NCBI GenBank assembly: GCA_032718475.1 | Contig: JAUCBJ010007119.1 | Coordinates: 1 to 64,000, forward strand | Source of the DNA: Nemertoderma westbladi | Taxonomy: Eukaryota > Xenacoelomorpha > Nemertodermatida > Nemertodermatidae | Reading direction: 5' to 3' | Length of the DNA stretch: 64,000 bases | Part shown: piece by piece, positions 22,932 through 32,948 of the stretch | Numbering within the stretch: position 1 is the stretch's first letter | Layout: each line of letters opens with the position of its first letter | Position numbers and translations under genes: made by a program | The notes under the pieces: model-generated | Told to the model about the DNA's origin: nothing | Databases searched by the model: none | The model's input: the letters and a program-made list of their open reading frames with translations, nothing else

Positions 22932-23139
22932 ATTGGTAATCTCACATCGCCAACTATTTTGGTAAAATGCCACTAATCCCAGTTTCGGTGGGTAATGCAC
23001 GGAATTAAGCCGCTTACATCAGCCAATCAGTGTGCTAGATAGAGCAAGCTCAGTGGAAGGATGATTGGAATGTCTCCCATCTAGGCAATATCAAGAATAC
23101 CAAGGATTGATGAGACTGGAAGTATAGAGTGATGGAATG

Positions 23140-23700
23140 CATTTTAACTTAATTACGTTTAGATCAATTAAAAACACATTTCTTAAAGCAGATCTCTTGA
23201 ACTAATTAAAAACTATAATGGAATAGTGTATGAGGATTACAGCTGTATAACTTTTAAGTATAATTATTTAAATCTTATACTAGAAAATAGTTAATATTCT
23301 TTAAGGAGGCAGGTTGAAATTGATGTTTTTACCCTAATCAACTTAATTAACTAATTAACTGCTATTATCTTAGCTTCTCGAAGGCCACGCGAAAATTTAA
23401 CTTGGAAAATTTCTAAACTTTTGCCAGACTACATGTGTACCAAGTTTGGTTAAATTTCATTAATATTTGGCTGAGTTATTAACCAACTTAATTAACTAAT
23501 TAACTGCTATTATCTTAGCTTCTCGAAGTCCACGCAAAAATTCAACTTGGAAAATTTCTAAACTTTTGCCAGACTACATGTGTACCAGGTTTGGTTAAAT
23601 TTCATTAACATTTGGCTGAGTTATTAACGTTTAAAATTGGACACAACAGATCAACAGAACAACAGATCAACAGAACAACAGATCAGCAGAGCAATACGTT
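23140..23700. repeat. Dispersed repeat W, copy 1
   Basis: Shares a ~450-bp sequence with 57820-58273 and 61320-61762 (landmarks TTTAGATCAA, CTAATTAACTGCTATTATCT, CTTGGAAAATTTCTAAACTT, TGTGTACCAAGTTTGG). In this copy a 145-bp part is tandemly duplicated (starting near 23339 and 23484), followed by CAACAGAACAACAGATCAA-type simple repeats. No coding frame is seen; the class is unknown. Confidence 0.75.
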
Positions 23701-23822
23701 CGTGGGGCCTTCGCGCAGCACGAGGCCCAGTTATGAGATACAAATTAAAACTGAGCGACTGTATCACAAAATCAGTATTTGAGAAATTTACCCACACCAC
23801 CAATCAATTAAAGAAAGGGGTA

Positions 23823-24996
23823 TGTTCGCGCTTTTAGACCTTTAGCAGTTTAACCTGCCAAATTTAGGTGTCTTCTAGGTTATAAATCGACTTTAGCCTA
23901 TGACGAGTATTTGATACACTACATTAGCCGAAGCCAGCCTATGCGCGACCATTCACCCGCTGGATATACCCGGGAGACTGGATTCGGAAGCTCTAACCTT
24001 ATTGCGATGTAGGCCTACTGTATTATTCGATTGATCGTTAATATATAATCTCTGACCAATATTATTCACTTTCGGGAAATATTAACAGTTCCTTTAGGAC
24101 GTGGCTCTCTAAGTATGTAAACAGAGTTATGACTTACACTAAACACAACGGGATGGTTATTGATTCACGTATAAAGCGCATTCTTTAGGAGAAGCTTTGT
24201 TATCTGTCACAGTCATGCACACTACCGCACAATGCTGCACACCGATCTGCCGACCTTCACTAATTTTAGTCACATATAAAGAGAACAGCAACCGACACAT
24301 GTAGTGCCTATGAAATAGCATTAGATTCACTCCAAAACCAATATAATGTAAGTCGCAATTGCTATATGTAACCGGTCTCTTACCTTCAGTATATCAAGAA
24401 GATTGGGGTTTTATGATTATTTATCGATATTATCCAAATATAACAATATTCCATCAACTGATACAATTAATAACCGACAGTAAATAGCAGTAAAATAATG
24501 CGGTGTTTGTAGGTGACAATATGATTTGATTTGGCAGTTTGTGAATTGATAACAGTTATATGTTTCTATGATCAAAGCCGTTCTAATGTTTGGCTAAAGT
24601 CTGCAACACAGAATAATTCCACAGCCGATGTTCTGGCATCAGGAAAAAAGGTAAACATAAACCATAACGCATTGCGCGATTTCCCGGAGGCTTCTGTACA
24701 AATAAAATGAAAATCGCTCTGATTGGTCGACCGAACAAAGAACAAAGAAAAAGTTACACGTGTACATATCAGCTGATAGATGTCGTCATCTGAACTTATA
24801 CTGTACTAAGAGTATTTTGGCGTATTGCGACATAAAATTGCTAGTTATGTCCGCTAAAGTACACATACAGAAGAAATGGCTTTTTATGTCCACTAAAACA
24901 CCGGTACAGTAAGGAAACGGCTTTTTATGTCCGTTAAAACACCTACAGAGTACTTTGCGGGGAAAATAACCAGCTAATTCCGCAAAAGCCTTTACA
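23823..24996 (-). repeat. 3' LTR of copy 2
   Basis: 1174 bp, sense strand TGTAAAGGCTTTTGCGG ... GCGCGAACA. In sense direction it is preceded by CTGGGAGCGG, a plausible polypurine tract. Three imperfect ~41-bp repeats containing GGACATAAAAAGCC start near its 5' end; a TATA-like ATAAAA in them and a CCAATCAGAG box downstream are candidate promoter parts. Confidence 0.92.
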
Positions 24997-25074
24997 CCGC
25001 TCCCAGAAAATGGGATTTAATTCTATAAAATATAAAAAATCCCAGTTTCTAAAATATAAAAATACTCTAAACAG

Positions 25075-26705
25075 TTAGTCTTTCTTGCGCGGACGGCATT
25101 TACGCAGTTTTTTGAGGCTAGCAAGAGTCCTTTTCTCTTTGGGGCGAGCCACTTTACTAGGAGGGCTATAACTCCTGGGTGAAGGGTGCAATACAATTGC
25201 ATCAGAAGGTTTAGGATTACGGTCGGTGTATCCACCGGTCGAGGTACCTGGTTGATCGATATCAACTTCAGTGGAGCGAGGTCTAACGGCCTTTAGAGCG
25301 CGTCTTAGGACAGCAGCTCCTACTGGTCCCTGACGAGTCATCTGGACAATAGCGGTAGGTGGACCGCGAGTGGTGAGAAACTTCCTCGGTTTAATGGTTC
25401 TTTCCAGCTCGCGTTCTCGGGCTCGATATTCGTAGGGCCGTCGATGTACTTCCTGTAACTCAGGGTGCGAGTTGATGAACAAATCGCCATACTCAGGGTC
25501 TTGACGGATGAAATTGGTCAAATTGTATGAATTAATATCGTTAGGATTGATGTTCCTGAGATATTTATGAACAAATTTGGTGGAAATACACTCACCTACA
25601 CGCTTCATTAGTTCGTAACTCGGTGTGCGCGATTTTTGTTCAACAGATGCGAATAGATAAGGATGGAATGCGTAAACTCCTTCGTAGGCGCGTCCAGGGT
25701 AATAGCGATGGCGTGACTCACAATGTAAATCCGCATTCGCTTCCCAAGCTCGGATGTAGCGCAGGGTAATCATCTCATCTACGCTTTCCAGATCGCGGTT
25801 AAAAGGGCAATCAAAACTGGCATGTCCTTTAAGTTGACAATGATGGCATTGAGTCATAAATTGGGGGCAGACTGCGAAAATGTGCGAGTTATTGAGTCTG
25901 CAATACGCACAATAGATCTCCATCATCGGTTGTTCATGGAAATAGGAGCAGGGTACGTCTGAGTCCATAGGGGTGAAATGATCTCTCGATGCGCATAATC
26001 GGCAACGTTTTCGAGAAACATAGTTGGCATGCCGATAATCGTATGCGGTGAGACATTGTGGACCTTGATACCATTCCAAGACGTAGTCGTTATCGCTGCT
26101 CCGGGGCACTGTAGGTTGAATCTCCTCAGATTCTAAGCATATTGGTTCGTCTTCCAATTGCATAGCTGAGGTAGGTGCGGCTGTCTCCGCAAGCAAACCC
26201 ACTGTCTGAACTTCCACGACAGAATAACCCGTGGGTATTCGAGGTCTTTGTATAACAGATGAATGTAAGTTCTGTATACAAACGTCCTTGAAAAGGGCGA
26301 ATCCCGCGCTGTCTAACTTCTCCGCAGCTGAGTCTCTTAGGCTGAGCTTGGTCAGAGCGCGGTCCTTGAACTGACTATCAACGTTACGGAACGGAGTCAG
26401 AAAGCGCCTGAAACATTCGAAGCAGATTAATTTATTGTGTTCATCTAGCTTGGCGAGTTTGGTTCCAAGTATTAAGGGATGGGCGCGTATGGTACGACTG
26501 CACACATCGGCTAGCCAACCGGCAAGTGCGGCGTTTTCAAAGATCGTGTATATAGCTAAGGAGGGACGAAGTGGAACACTCATAAAGCTATACACGGCGC
26601 CAGGTGCGGTCAATGGTCCGTCAAAGTATAATCCAGAATAATGATCTCCATATACTTGTTGGTAGTTGATAGGATTTCCAACCTTGAAATTCCATCCGTA
26701 TTCTT
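25075..26705 (-). CDS. Accessory protein, C-terminal part (copy 2)
   Basis: I do not recognise this protein. The frame has no stop from the insertion boundary at 26705 to 25075 (over 530 residues). It has few candidate membrane segments and no signal peptide. From about 200 residues after the Met at 26613 there is a Cys/His cluster: CRLCASRDHF, CSYFH, YCAYCRLNNSH, C-P-Q-F-M-T-Q-C-HHCQLKGH, DCP; C-X2-C pairs repeat as in zinc-binding domains. A charged segment RARERELERTIKPRKF follows, then a Pro/Ser region and a very basic end (KKLRKCRPRKKD) like a nuclear or RNA-binding signal. It lies between pol and the 3' LTR, where other LTR elements carry env, but it does not look like an envelope protein. 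A nucleic-acid-binding role is inference. Confidence 0.75.
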
Positions 26706-26897
26706 ATACATTTATTATAGGAAGGGATCTAGGGGTCTTAACCTCTAATGACAAGTTTATTTTACCGAAAATAACTTATCTTTTATTGGCGCAATTGTAG
26801 GACTAATCCCATCACATGCGTACTTTTTAACAGGGTAGTGTACAAATTTAGAAACCGCGTAATTTTTCTTGAAATTAATATCTCATATCTCTCCAAA

Positions 26898-26938
26898 CCA
26901 CGTACGCGTTTCGACCTTACTGGGTCTCATCAGCGTGG
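26898..26938 (-). ncRNA. Hammerhead ribozyme motif (left arm, minus strand)
   Basis: Read on the minus strand: CCACG, the core CTGATGAG, stem II GACC-CAGTAA-GGTC, GAAA, then CGCGTA and CGTGG. CCACG pairs perfectly with CGTGG (stem I), and stem II is a perfect 4-bp stem. The remaining A-C / G-U pairs would form a minimal stem III with cleavage after GTA. Minimal-stem-III type I hammerheads are known in Penelope-like elements and metazoan retrozymes. Activity is not shown. Confidence 0.82.
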
Positions 26939-27033
26939 TGTCGGATTCGAACCTGGGACCTCGAGGTGGAAGCCGAGACTGGGTGAGGTGGGGGCCTAGT
27001 GGTTGTAGTCTCGGCTTCCACCTCGAGGTCCCA

Positions 27034-27044
27034 GGTTCGAATCC
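27034..27044 (+). promoter_or_regulatory. tRNA-type B box; mirrored copy at 26943-26953
   Basis: GGTTCGAATCC matches the RNA polymerase III B-box consensus. Upstream in the spacer, GGGGCCTAGTGGTTG (26991-27005) resembles an A box at a fitting distance (~30 bp). Only the plus-strand copy has both boxes; the left arm has the B box alone. This suggests a tRNA-derived SINE head. Confidence 0.7.
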
Positions 27045-27048
27045 GACA

Positions 27049-27089
27049 CCACGCTGATGAGACCCAGTAAGGTCGAAATGCGTACGTAG
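27049..27089 (+). ncRNA. Hammerhead ribozyme motif (right arm, plus strand), degenerate
   Basis: Same layout as the left arm: CCACG, CTGATGAG, GACC-CAGTAA-GGTC, GAAA. Two changes differ from the left arm: GAAAT for GAAAC, and CGTAG for CGTGG. They weaken stems III and I. The conserved core itself is intact. Confidence 0.78.
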
Positions 27090-27338
27090 TTTGGAGAGAT
27101 ATGAGATATTAATTTCAAGAAAAATTACGTGGTTCCTAAATTTGTACACTACCCGGTTAAAAAGTACGCATGTGATGGGATTAGTCCTACAATTGCGCCA
27201 ATAAAAGATAAGTTATTTTCGGTAAAATAAACTTATCATTCGAGGTTAAGACCCCTAGATCCCTTCCTATAATAAATGTATAATAACAAACACCTCGATA
27301 AATACAGCTTGCCAACCAACACATTGTTACTATCAATA

Positions 27339-28670
27339 ATCCGTATTCTTGAAAGGCAAGATGTCCGATGGAGGTTCGTTGTACTTTAGTAATGCCGCTG
27401 GGTGTATTTGCATACATAGTGCGGAAGAAACCTCGGCCTTCTGCCCAGGGAGCAATCAGCTGAGTATCGACGAAAGGATATGGAATGTTCTCCATGTTCC
27501 CGTTGTATGGCCGCCAGTGATGGTAGAGAGCAGAGGAAAACCTATGTTGCATTCTGAAATATTCAGAAATACGATCTCAGTAGGAGGATTCAAACGTTCG
27601 AAGACTATCTCCAAATGAATTTATCCCCAGTTATTAGGGGGGTGAACAACCAGATTTATGACACATAATGGTACCAGTTGTTCACGAACTATCCGCGTGT
27701 CCTTTCAGTCCTTGTATCACGGTTGTGGACTTAAGGAAATTATTGATGGTTGATTTTCTAATCAACAACGAGAGGGTGGAAGTTGATATCATAAATATCA
27801 ACAGAATGTGACATGGACAGGAGGGGCGGACACCAATATGAGCATCCAGATCAATAGTAAGGGATGAGGAGGTTTAGTAGTAAGTGGTACGATCCATACC
27901 ACGATACCACTAGGATTGGTCGATCGTCTCCCAAAGCTCCGAGCGCGTTGGGAAGAGAAGGTGGGACGAAGTATGTTGTATCTTCAATAGCGATGTATAG
28001 AGGGATAATGGTAGTAAGGAGGAGGAAGGATATATGGTAGTATCTGTAAGATACCACGATGGACTTGTTTTCCGTTATGTCACCATTCATTCTTGCTCTT
28101 TAATTGCGACACTGATCACAATAATTACAGGAAGACGATGAAATAAGAGAAAATTACAGCCTCCCGAAGGAGACGGCCCGCGAGCACCCGTGCCCCGGGG
28201 AATATTATTCACATTATGGACCCTGGACATTAACGTATGTCTTTTCTCCAGTGATTCTCCTCTACTTGTCTTTACAAGCCTTCTTCCACATTCCATCTTT
28301 CGAGTCTGTTTCGAATAGAATTCTCATGTTCTATTCTCGGTTTATCGTTCAGACTCCACTGGGTATGATATTTAAATAAAACCATTTCCCTTTCGGTGTC
28401 TACATCGTCCGTCTCGTGTAAATCGATAGGATGGCCAGTAGTTAAGAATTCCATATACGTACCATTACGATGCGTATAGCGAGCGGTGAATTTTCTATAG
28501 TCCAATTCACGCGTAAGTTGCTCCTGGGACATTGGCGGTTCGATATAACGACCATCGTCCTCCGTAGTAGTTGGACCAGCGTCGCCGCGTATCAAGCTAT
28601 CAACAAACGCTTGTAACGGTAGAGTATATCGCTCCCTGATACCAAGATCATCTTCTATCAACTCAGTCAT
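27339..28670 (-). pseudogene. Accessory protein, N-terminal part, broken (copy 2)
   Basis: The start at 28670 (MTELIEDDLGIRERYTLPL) is conserved in copy 3 (46460). About 130 residues stay open (28670-28272), rich in acidic and aromatic residues, with no known domain. A frame change follows. From 27552 to 27351 another open stretch (PYNGNMENIPYPFVDTQLIA, RTSIGHLAFQEYG) leads straight into the insertion at 27338 and, beyond it, is in the same frame as the C-terminal part. The block 28270-27620 has no counterpart in copy 3 and contains several small hairpins, so it may be another insertion. Confidence 0.65.
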
Positions 28671-30311
28671 ATCTGCTATATGAGTTTATTAATATTATAA
28701 TAAATTTATATTTAGGCTAGCGGGCGTCGCTGCCTACCCCTCTCTGCCCCCGGACAGTGCAAGATCCTCAGCGCTGATGTACCATCGTCGCTGTGTTTTT
28801 CGCCAACGTAGTAGCTACACAACGACAACAATAACCAGCACAAGTCACTCCACTGTCCGTCCCAAAGGCTTAGATTTACTTCAGGTTCTTGCTGCAGAGT
28901 TAGGGCTACTTTCACAATTGCGACTCGCTACTGTAAACACACTTTAGTAGTAACATTCACCTATAAACGCACAAATTCCACACAACTGTCACAAATTGTA
29001 CACATTCGGGCCATTGGTCCGTTAGTCAGTGCCTTCCAGAATGCCACGTTATTATTATGTATCCTTGGATACTAGCAGTGTGCTATTTATTCCCTATGCT
29101 ATTCAATGGGGCAAGCTTTCTATTGTTCTTTTAACTCACTTCTAATTCTAGCGTGGTTGTTGCTATGGTGACATTATGGAAAGCTAGCAGTAGAATTAGG
29201 GTAATTCTCATGCATACAGATCTGGGATGCTATTTAATAGTAATTCTTTAATTGTCAATATCCCCTTTATACATGATTTTATGAATTTTATCGGCTATTG
29301 ACTATATATTGGAGATTCTCGCACACTAATACACTTAATAGGGCGAATCTCCGCTCCCATGATCTATTAATTAATGTAATTTTGGGAATATTATAAATTG
29401 TATAAAATGACAATTTATCAAATTCATTAACAGAGATGAATTAGAATTTATTCCCGTAAATTTTATTATTTAATATTAAAATAGACACAATTTTATTCCA
29501 GAACATGTCTGGGGACTGGGATCCTTGATTCTAGGAAATTTGTCCTTTTAAGAGTATCGGTAAGTGCTACGATATCTTAATAGACTAGAATTTTAAAGGA
29601 TCTGAAATTTGACAGATTTTATAAATATTAATAGTTAATATTTAAGATGGGCACCGGTTTATTCCAGAACATGTCTGGGGACGTTAACCATTGATTCTAG
29701 AATTTTGTCTTTCAAGTATATCGGTGGGTGCCGCGATATCTTAATCGACTAGAATTACAGATGGTCAAAGGGTTTAACAGATTTATTTGCGTTGTACGCT
29801 ACTGTTAAAGGGACATCACGCTACTATATGTATTATTTAATATATGGTATGAGAGCAATATCGCAAGAAGCAATGTCAGTGAGAAGAGGCAAGTCGTTTC
29901 CAAGGTCTACCCAGAGCTTGGTTTAGCCGAGACACGAGGATCTGAATTTTGCATTCCTAATACTCTACTTACCAATAATACTTGAATATAGTAGGAGCTT
30001 TATTGTACTTTAATAAGTATGGACATTTCATCTTACTGTAGTCACGTATTTATAATGTACTATGGACAGTAAGGAAAGAGAAAAAGAATTATTTCTCGCC
30101 GTCGCACTAAATATATAATATAGAAGTAATTAAGTAATAAACGCAAATATATATATGGCACTAATCTACTAAATAATCGCTAAAATAACATTCTACTAAA
30201 TAAAATTAAAGAAAACGATTATAATAAAATTACATAATAATACATACCTAAATATAAAAATAATGAAGACAGATATCAAATAATATAGTCACACACCCAC
30301 TCCAGACGCTG
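28671..30311 (-). other. Spacer between pol and accessory gene (copy 2)
   Basis: About 1.6 kb, closely matched by 46461-48110 in copy 3, with no conserved frame. Near 29495-29790 a ~170-bp unit (CCAGAACATGTCTGGGGAC) is imperfectly duplicated. Two bases before the accessory ATG, the minus strand has a possible 3' splice site, AACTCATATAGCAG (ACTCATGTAGCAG in copy 3), with an AT-rich stretch and ATTAATA upstream. Confidence 0.65.
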
Positions 30312-31769
30312 TCACGTTGGGGAGTCCCTAGATGTTTGTTGGATTAGAGAGGTGGTCGTGGGAAGAGTATCTTGCCTTCCATAGTTTCCGGAAAGTTCTC
30401 TGTCTCTTTCCAGTAAACATAAACGACCAACTGGGCGATTGAGCTGCTGCGTCTCGAAGACAATTCCCGGTTTCTTAAAGTTGCCTCGCATGACAACGAG
30501 TTCTACCGATCGCACCAAACCATCATCCGAGATATGAGTCTCGATGATACGACCTGTCTGCCACCGCTAACGTGGAAGATCTGAATCCACAATAAGTACC
30601 ATGTCTCCTGCGCTCACGTTTTCTTGCTGCGCAAACCACTTAGTTCGAAGTTGTAGCGTGGGCAGATAATGTTTTTCGAAATGGTCAGGGAAACGACGGG
30701 ATAACAACTGCATAAGTTGCCAAGTTTGCCGGCAGTATTCGTCTCCGTCTGTGATTTCCGATCGTGGGAGCATGGCAACAGGTTTCTTCAATAGGAAGTG
30801 CGCGGGTGTTAGCGCTTCCAGGGAATCGGGACTCGATGAGACTGGCATAAGCGGCCTCTCGTTGAGATAGGCGGCGATTTCCTCCATTAACGTCCGCAAA
30901 AGTTCATCGGTGAGATACGCGCGGCACGGCACTATAAAGTGAAATGCGGTCTTCACGCTCCTGATTAATCTCTCCCAACTTCCTCCCCACCAAGGGGCGT
31001 CGGCGGCGTTGAAGGTCCAGCTAGACGCTGTTACCCTTAGCTGATCGTCCACCTGTCTTTGGTTCCAATCTTTGATGTAAGCTTTGATTTCATTGTTGGC
31101 ACCAATGAAGTTCGTTCCCTTATCAGATCTCATCGTGTTACTAGTTCCAAAGCGAGCGATCTGTCGGCGTAAGCTCAATAGGAAGCTGTTAGTAGATAAA
31201 TCGTTCACCATATCGAGATGGATAGCTCTACAAGTCATATAAACAAAGATGACACACCATCTCTTGACTATAGTCCTAGCACGATATACTTAAATAGGGC
31301 CAAATAAATCTACACCGGTATTAGTAAAGGGTGGTTCATAGAAGCTTAATCGTTCCCTAGGTAATTCTGCCTCTCGCTGTGTTAAAGGCCTACTGAATGC
31401 TTTCCTACAGGGTATGCAGTTCCTAAGAACTTGGTTCAGAGCTCTACGGGGTTTATAAAAATAATAGCGAGTTCGAATTTCGCTAAGAACTCGTTCTCTA
31501 CCAGCATGATAAAGTTTGCTGTGAACATCTACAATCATCTTGATTTGTATTTCAAGATTTCTAATGAGTATGGGAAACTTAGTGTCAAAGGATAATGGAG
31601 CATTAGTTAGTCTTCCTCCAACACGTATTAACCCATCTATCATTGTGTTAGAGAAACGATCCCTTAAGTGCATCTGTGGATTTCTCAACAACAGGAAATA
31701 CTTATCGGAATCCTCATAGCATTGCAGGAGTCTCAGCATCTGCTTATTGGTTTCTTCATGCTCCTGGTC
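30312..31769 (-). pseudogene. Integrase part of pol, copy 2
   Basis: Three blocks in one frame: an H2C2 zinc-binding domain (HSKLYHAGRERV ... NCIPCRK) and the start of the core (NTGVDLFGPI) in 31769-31290; the integrase core with D, D and E motifs (AIHLDMVNDLST, RSDKGTNF, WGGSWERLIRSVK) and a DUF5641-like part in 31289-30567; and the C-terminal tail in 30566-30312. In-frame stops at 31290-31292 and 30567-30569 separate them. The protein would insert element DNA. At 31770 it is interrupted by the X insertion. Confidence 0.88.
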
Positions 31770-32948
31770 GCTTGCGTCCTTCTGGGCTCCTCCCCGAGGT
31801 GCACCCACGAGGCGGACGCTGTCCCACCACCCTTGGGGCCAGTCTGACTCCGTTTTTATCAGACCGGGCCGGAGGGTAGCCCGATGCTTCCCGGGTTCAA
31901 TTTTCAATCCCCCGATCACACCGGCACAGCTCGTCGGTGTAGCCAGATGGTCGGCTACTGTCAACTTACTGTGACCTGACTGTACATTGAGCCAACTCAG
32001 AGAGTCAACCGGCGGGTGGACCAGTCGATAGCGATCGAGCATCAAGGTCGCCCTTGAGCCAAACCGACGGTCTTGTCCCAAGTGGGCTTGCGCTACCCAA
32101 CATGGAATTTTGACATGTTTTCACCCGCCTCGCCGGCAGTATTGAGGGAAAGTCAGTTCCGCAAACAATACTGACTAGCTCAAAAGCTAGGAACAAGTAA
32201 CCACTTACCAGTCACTGTACACGTGTACTCAACAGATGTTCACAAATCAAGTACACAATAGTAAACACATAATTGGACACATACCATGCACACACAGAGG
32301 ACATAATCGGGAAAGACGAATGGGTCACAAAATCAGAGGGGACAAAATTGTATCGACTAATAAAAGAGTCGAGAGTACCTTATTTTGCCGTCAGGGCAAA
32401 ATAACTTTGTGTGCACAAAGTATGCTGGGGCGCAGTAAAGATATTGTGCTACTAATACCAGCGGCGTCTGGACCAACCGGCAAGGGTTCCCATACTCACT
32501 CGCAGTGGCCACACATACAATCACGTGTACTCACGCACCCACAGCAACAGAAAGCTCATCTCAGACCCAAACACACCCCAAAGACCAATCAGCTGAACAT
32601 GGAGACAATAACATATAGTATCAAAAAAACGGAACAGCTGACGGTCAATGGCACACATCCAAGCCCCAACGCAAGCTAACTGCCACTGGTCGCCCACATA
32701 CAAAACACAGTTCACACCATATAACACCACAAATCACGCCATGCCACCACCCCTACTGTGTACAGGACTGGCAGTACGGCAACAGGCCGACTAGACGGTA
32801 CCACGGCACCATGTTGATTCATGGTTCGCTAGACACGAGGGCCTTCAGTAACTCCCTTGCACCATAGAAGAGATTTAGTGTGCCCCCAGACCCTCACGAG
32901 TCCGCCGCCGCCTGTTTCAGTCACCCCTATAGAGACCTCACCTCCTTG
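31770..32948 (-). mobile_element. Unclassified element X, copy 1 (1179 bp), in pol of copy 2
   Basis: Closely similar to 48850-50144 in copy 3. Both sit in pol, at different sites and in the same relative direction, so X is mobile and not part of the BEL family. The flanking bases are GGTC and GGTA (one mismatch), consistent with a 4-bp target duplication. It has a small hairpin (TTATTTTGCC-gtca-GGGCAAAATAA, near 32381-32405) and no recognisable enzyme. A solo LTR of another element or a non-autonomous element are both possible. Confidence 0.75.

Larger units (their letters stand above)
26706..27338. mobile_element. 633-bp insertion with long palindrome, B boxes and hammerhead motifs
   Basis: Flanked by the 12-bp direct repeat ATCCGTATTCTT (26694-26705 and 27339-27350), which interrupts the accessory gene. 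The region 26704-27283 (its first two bases overlapping the left repeat) is a palindrome with 277-bp arms around a 26-bp spacer (26981-27006). About 55 bp of unique sequence follows at the right. Each arm holds a tRNA-type B box (GGTTCGAATCC) and a hammerhead core. It could be an inverted pair of a tRNA-derived SINE or retrozyme, or a Penelope-type terminal structure. Confidence 0.88.

Noticed and set aside
23823-24996. Independent 1.17 kb transposon occurring five times
   Set aside because: Two pairs bracket complete BEL elements with matching 5-bp target duplications, so these blocks are LTRs.
27007-27060. A true tRNA gene
   Set aside because: B box and A box are present, but the sequence does not fold with a proper acceptor stem and is part of a palindrome; SINE-like is the better reading.
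27851-28090. 79-codon hydrophobic frame in copy 2 that could suggest a membrane or envelope segment
   Set aside because: No counterpart in copy 3, and the surrounding block is full of small inverted repeats; not enough to call an env.
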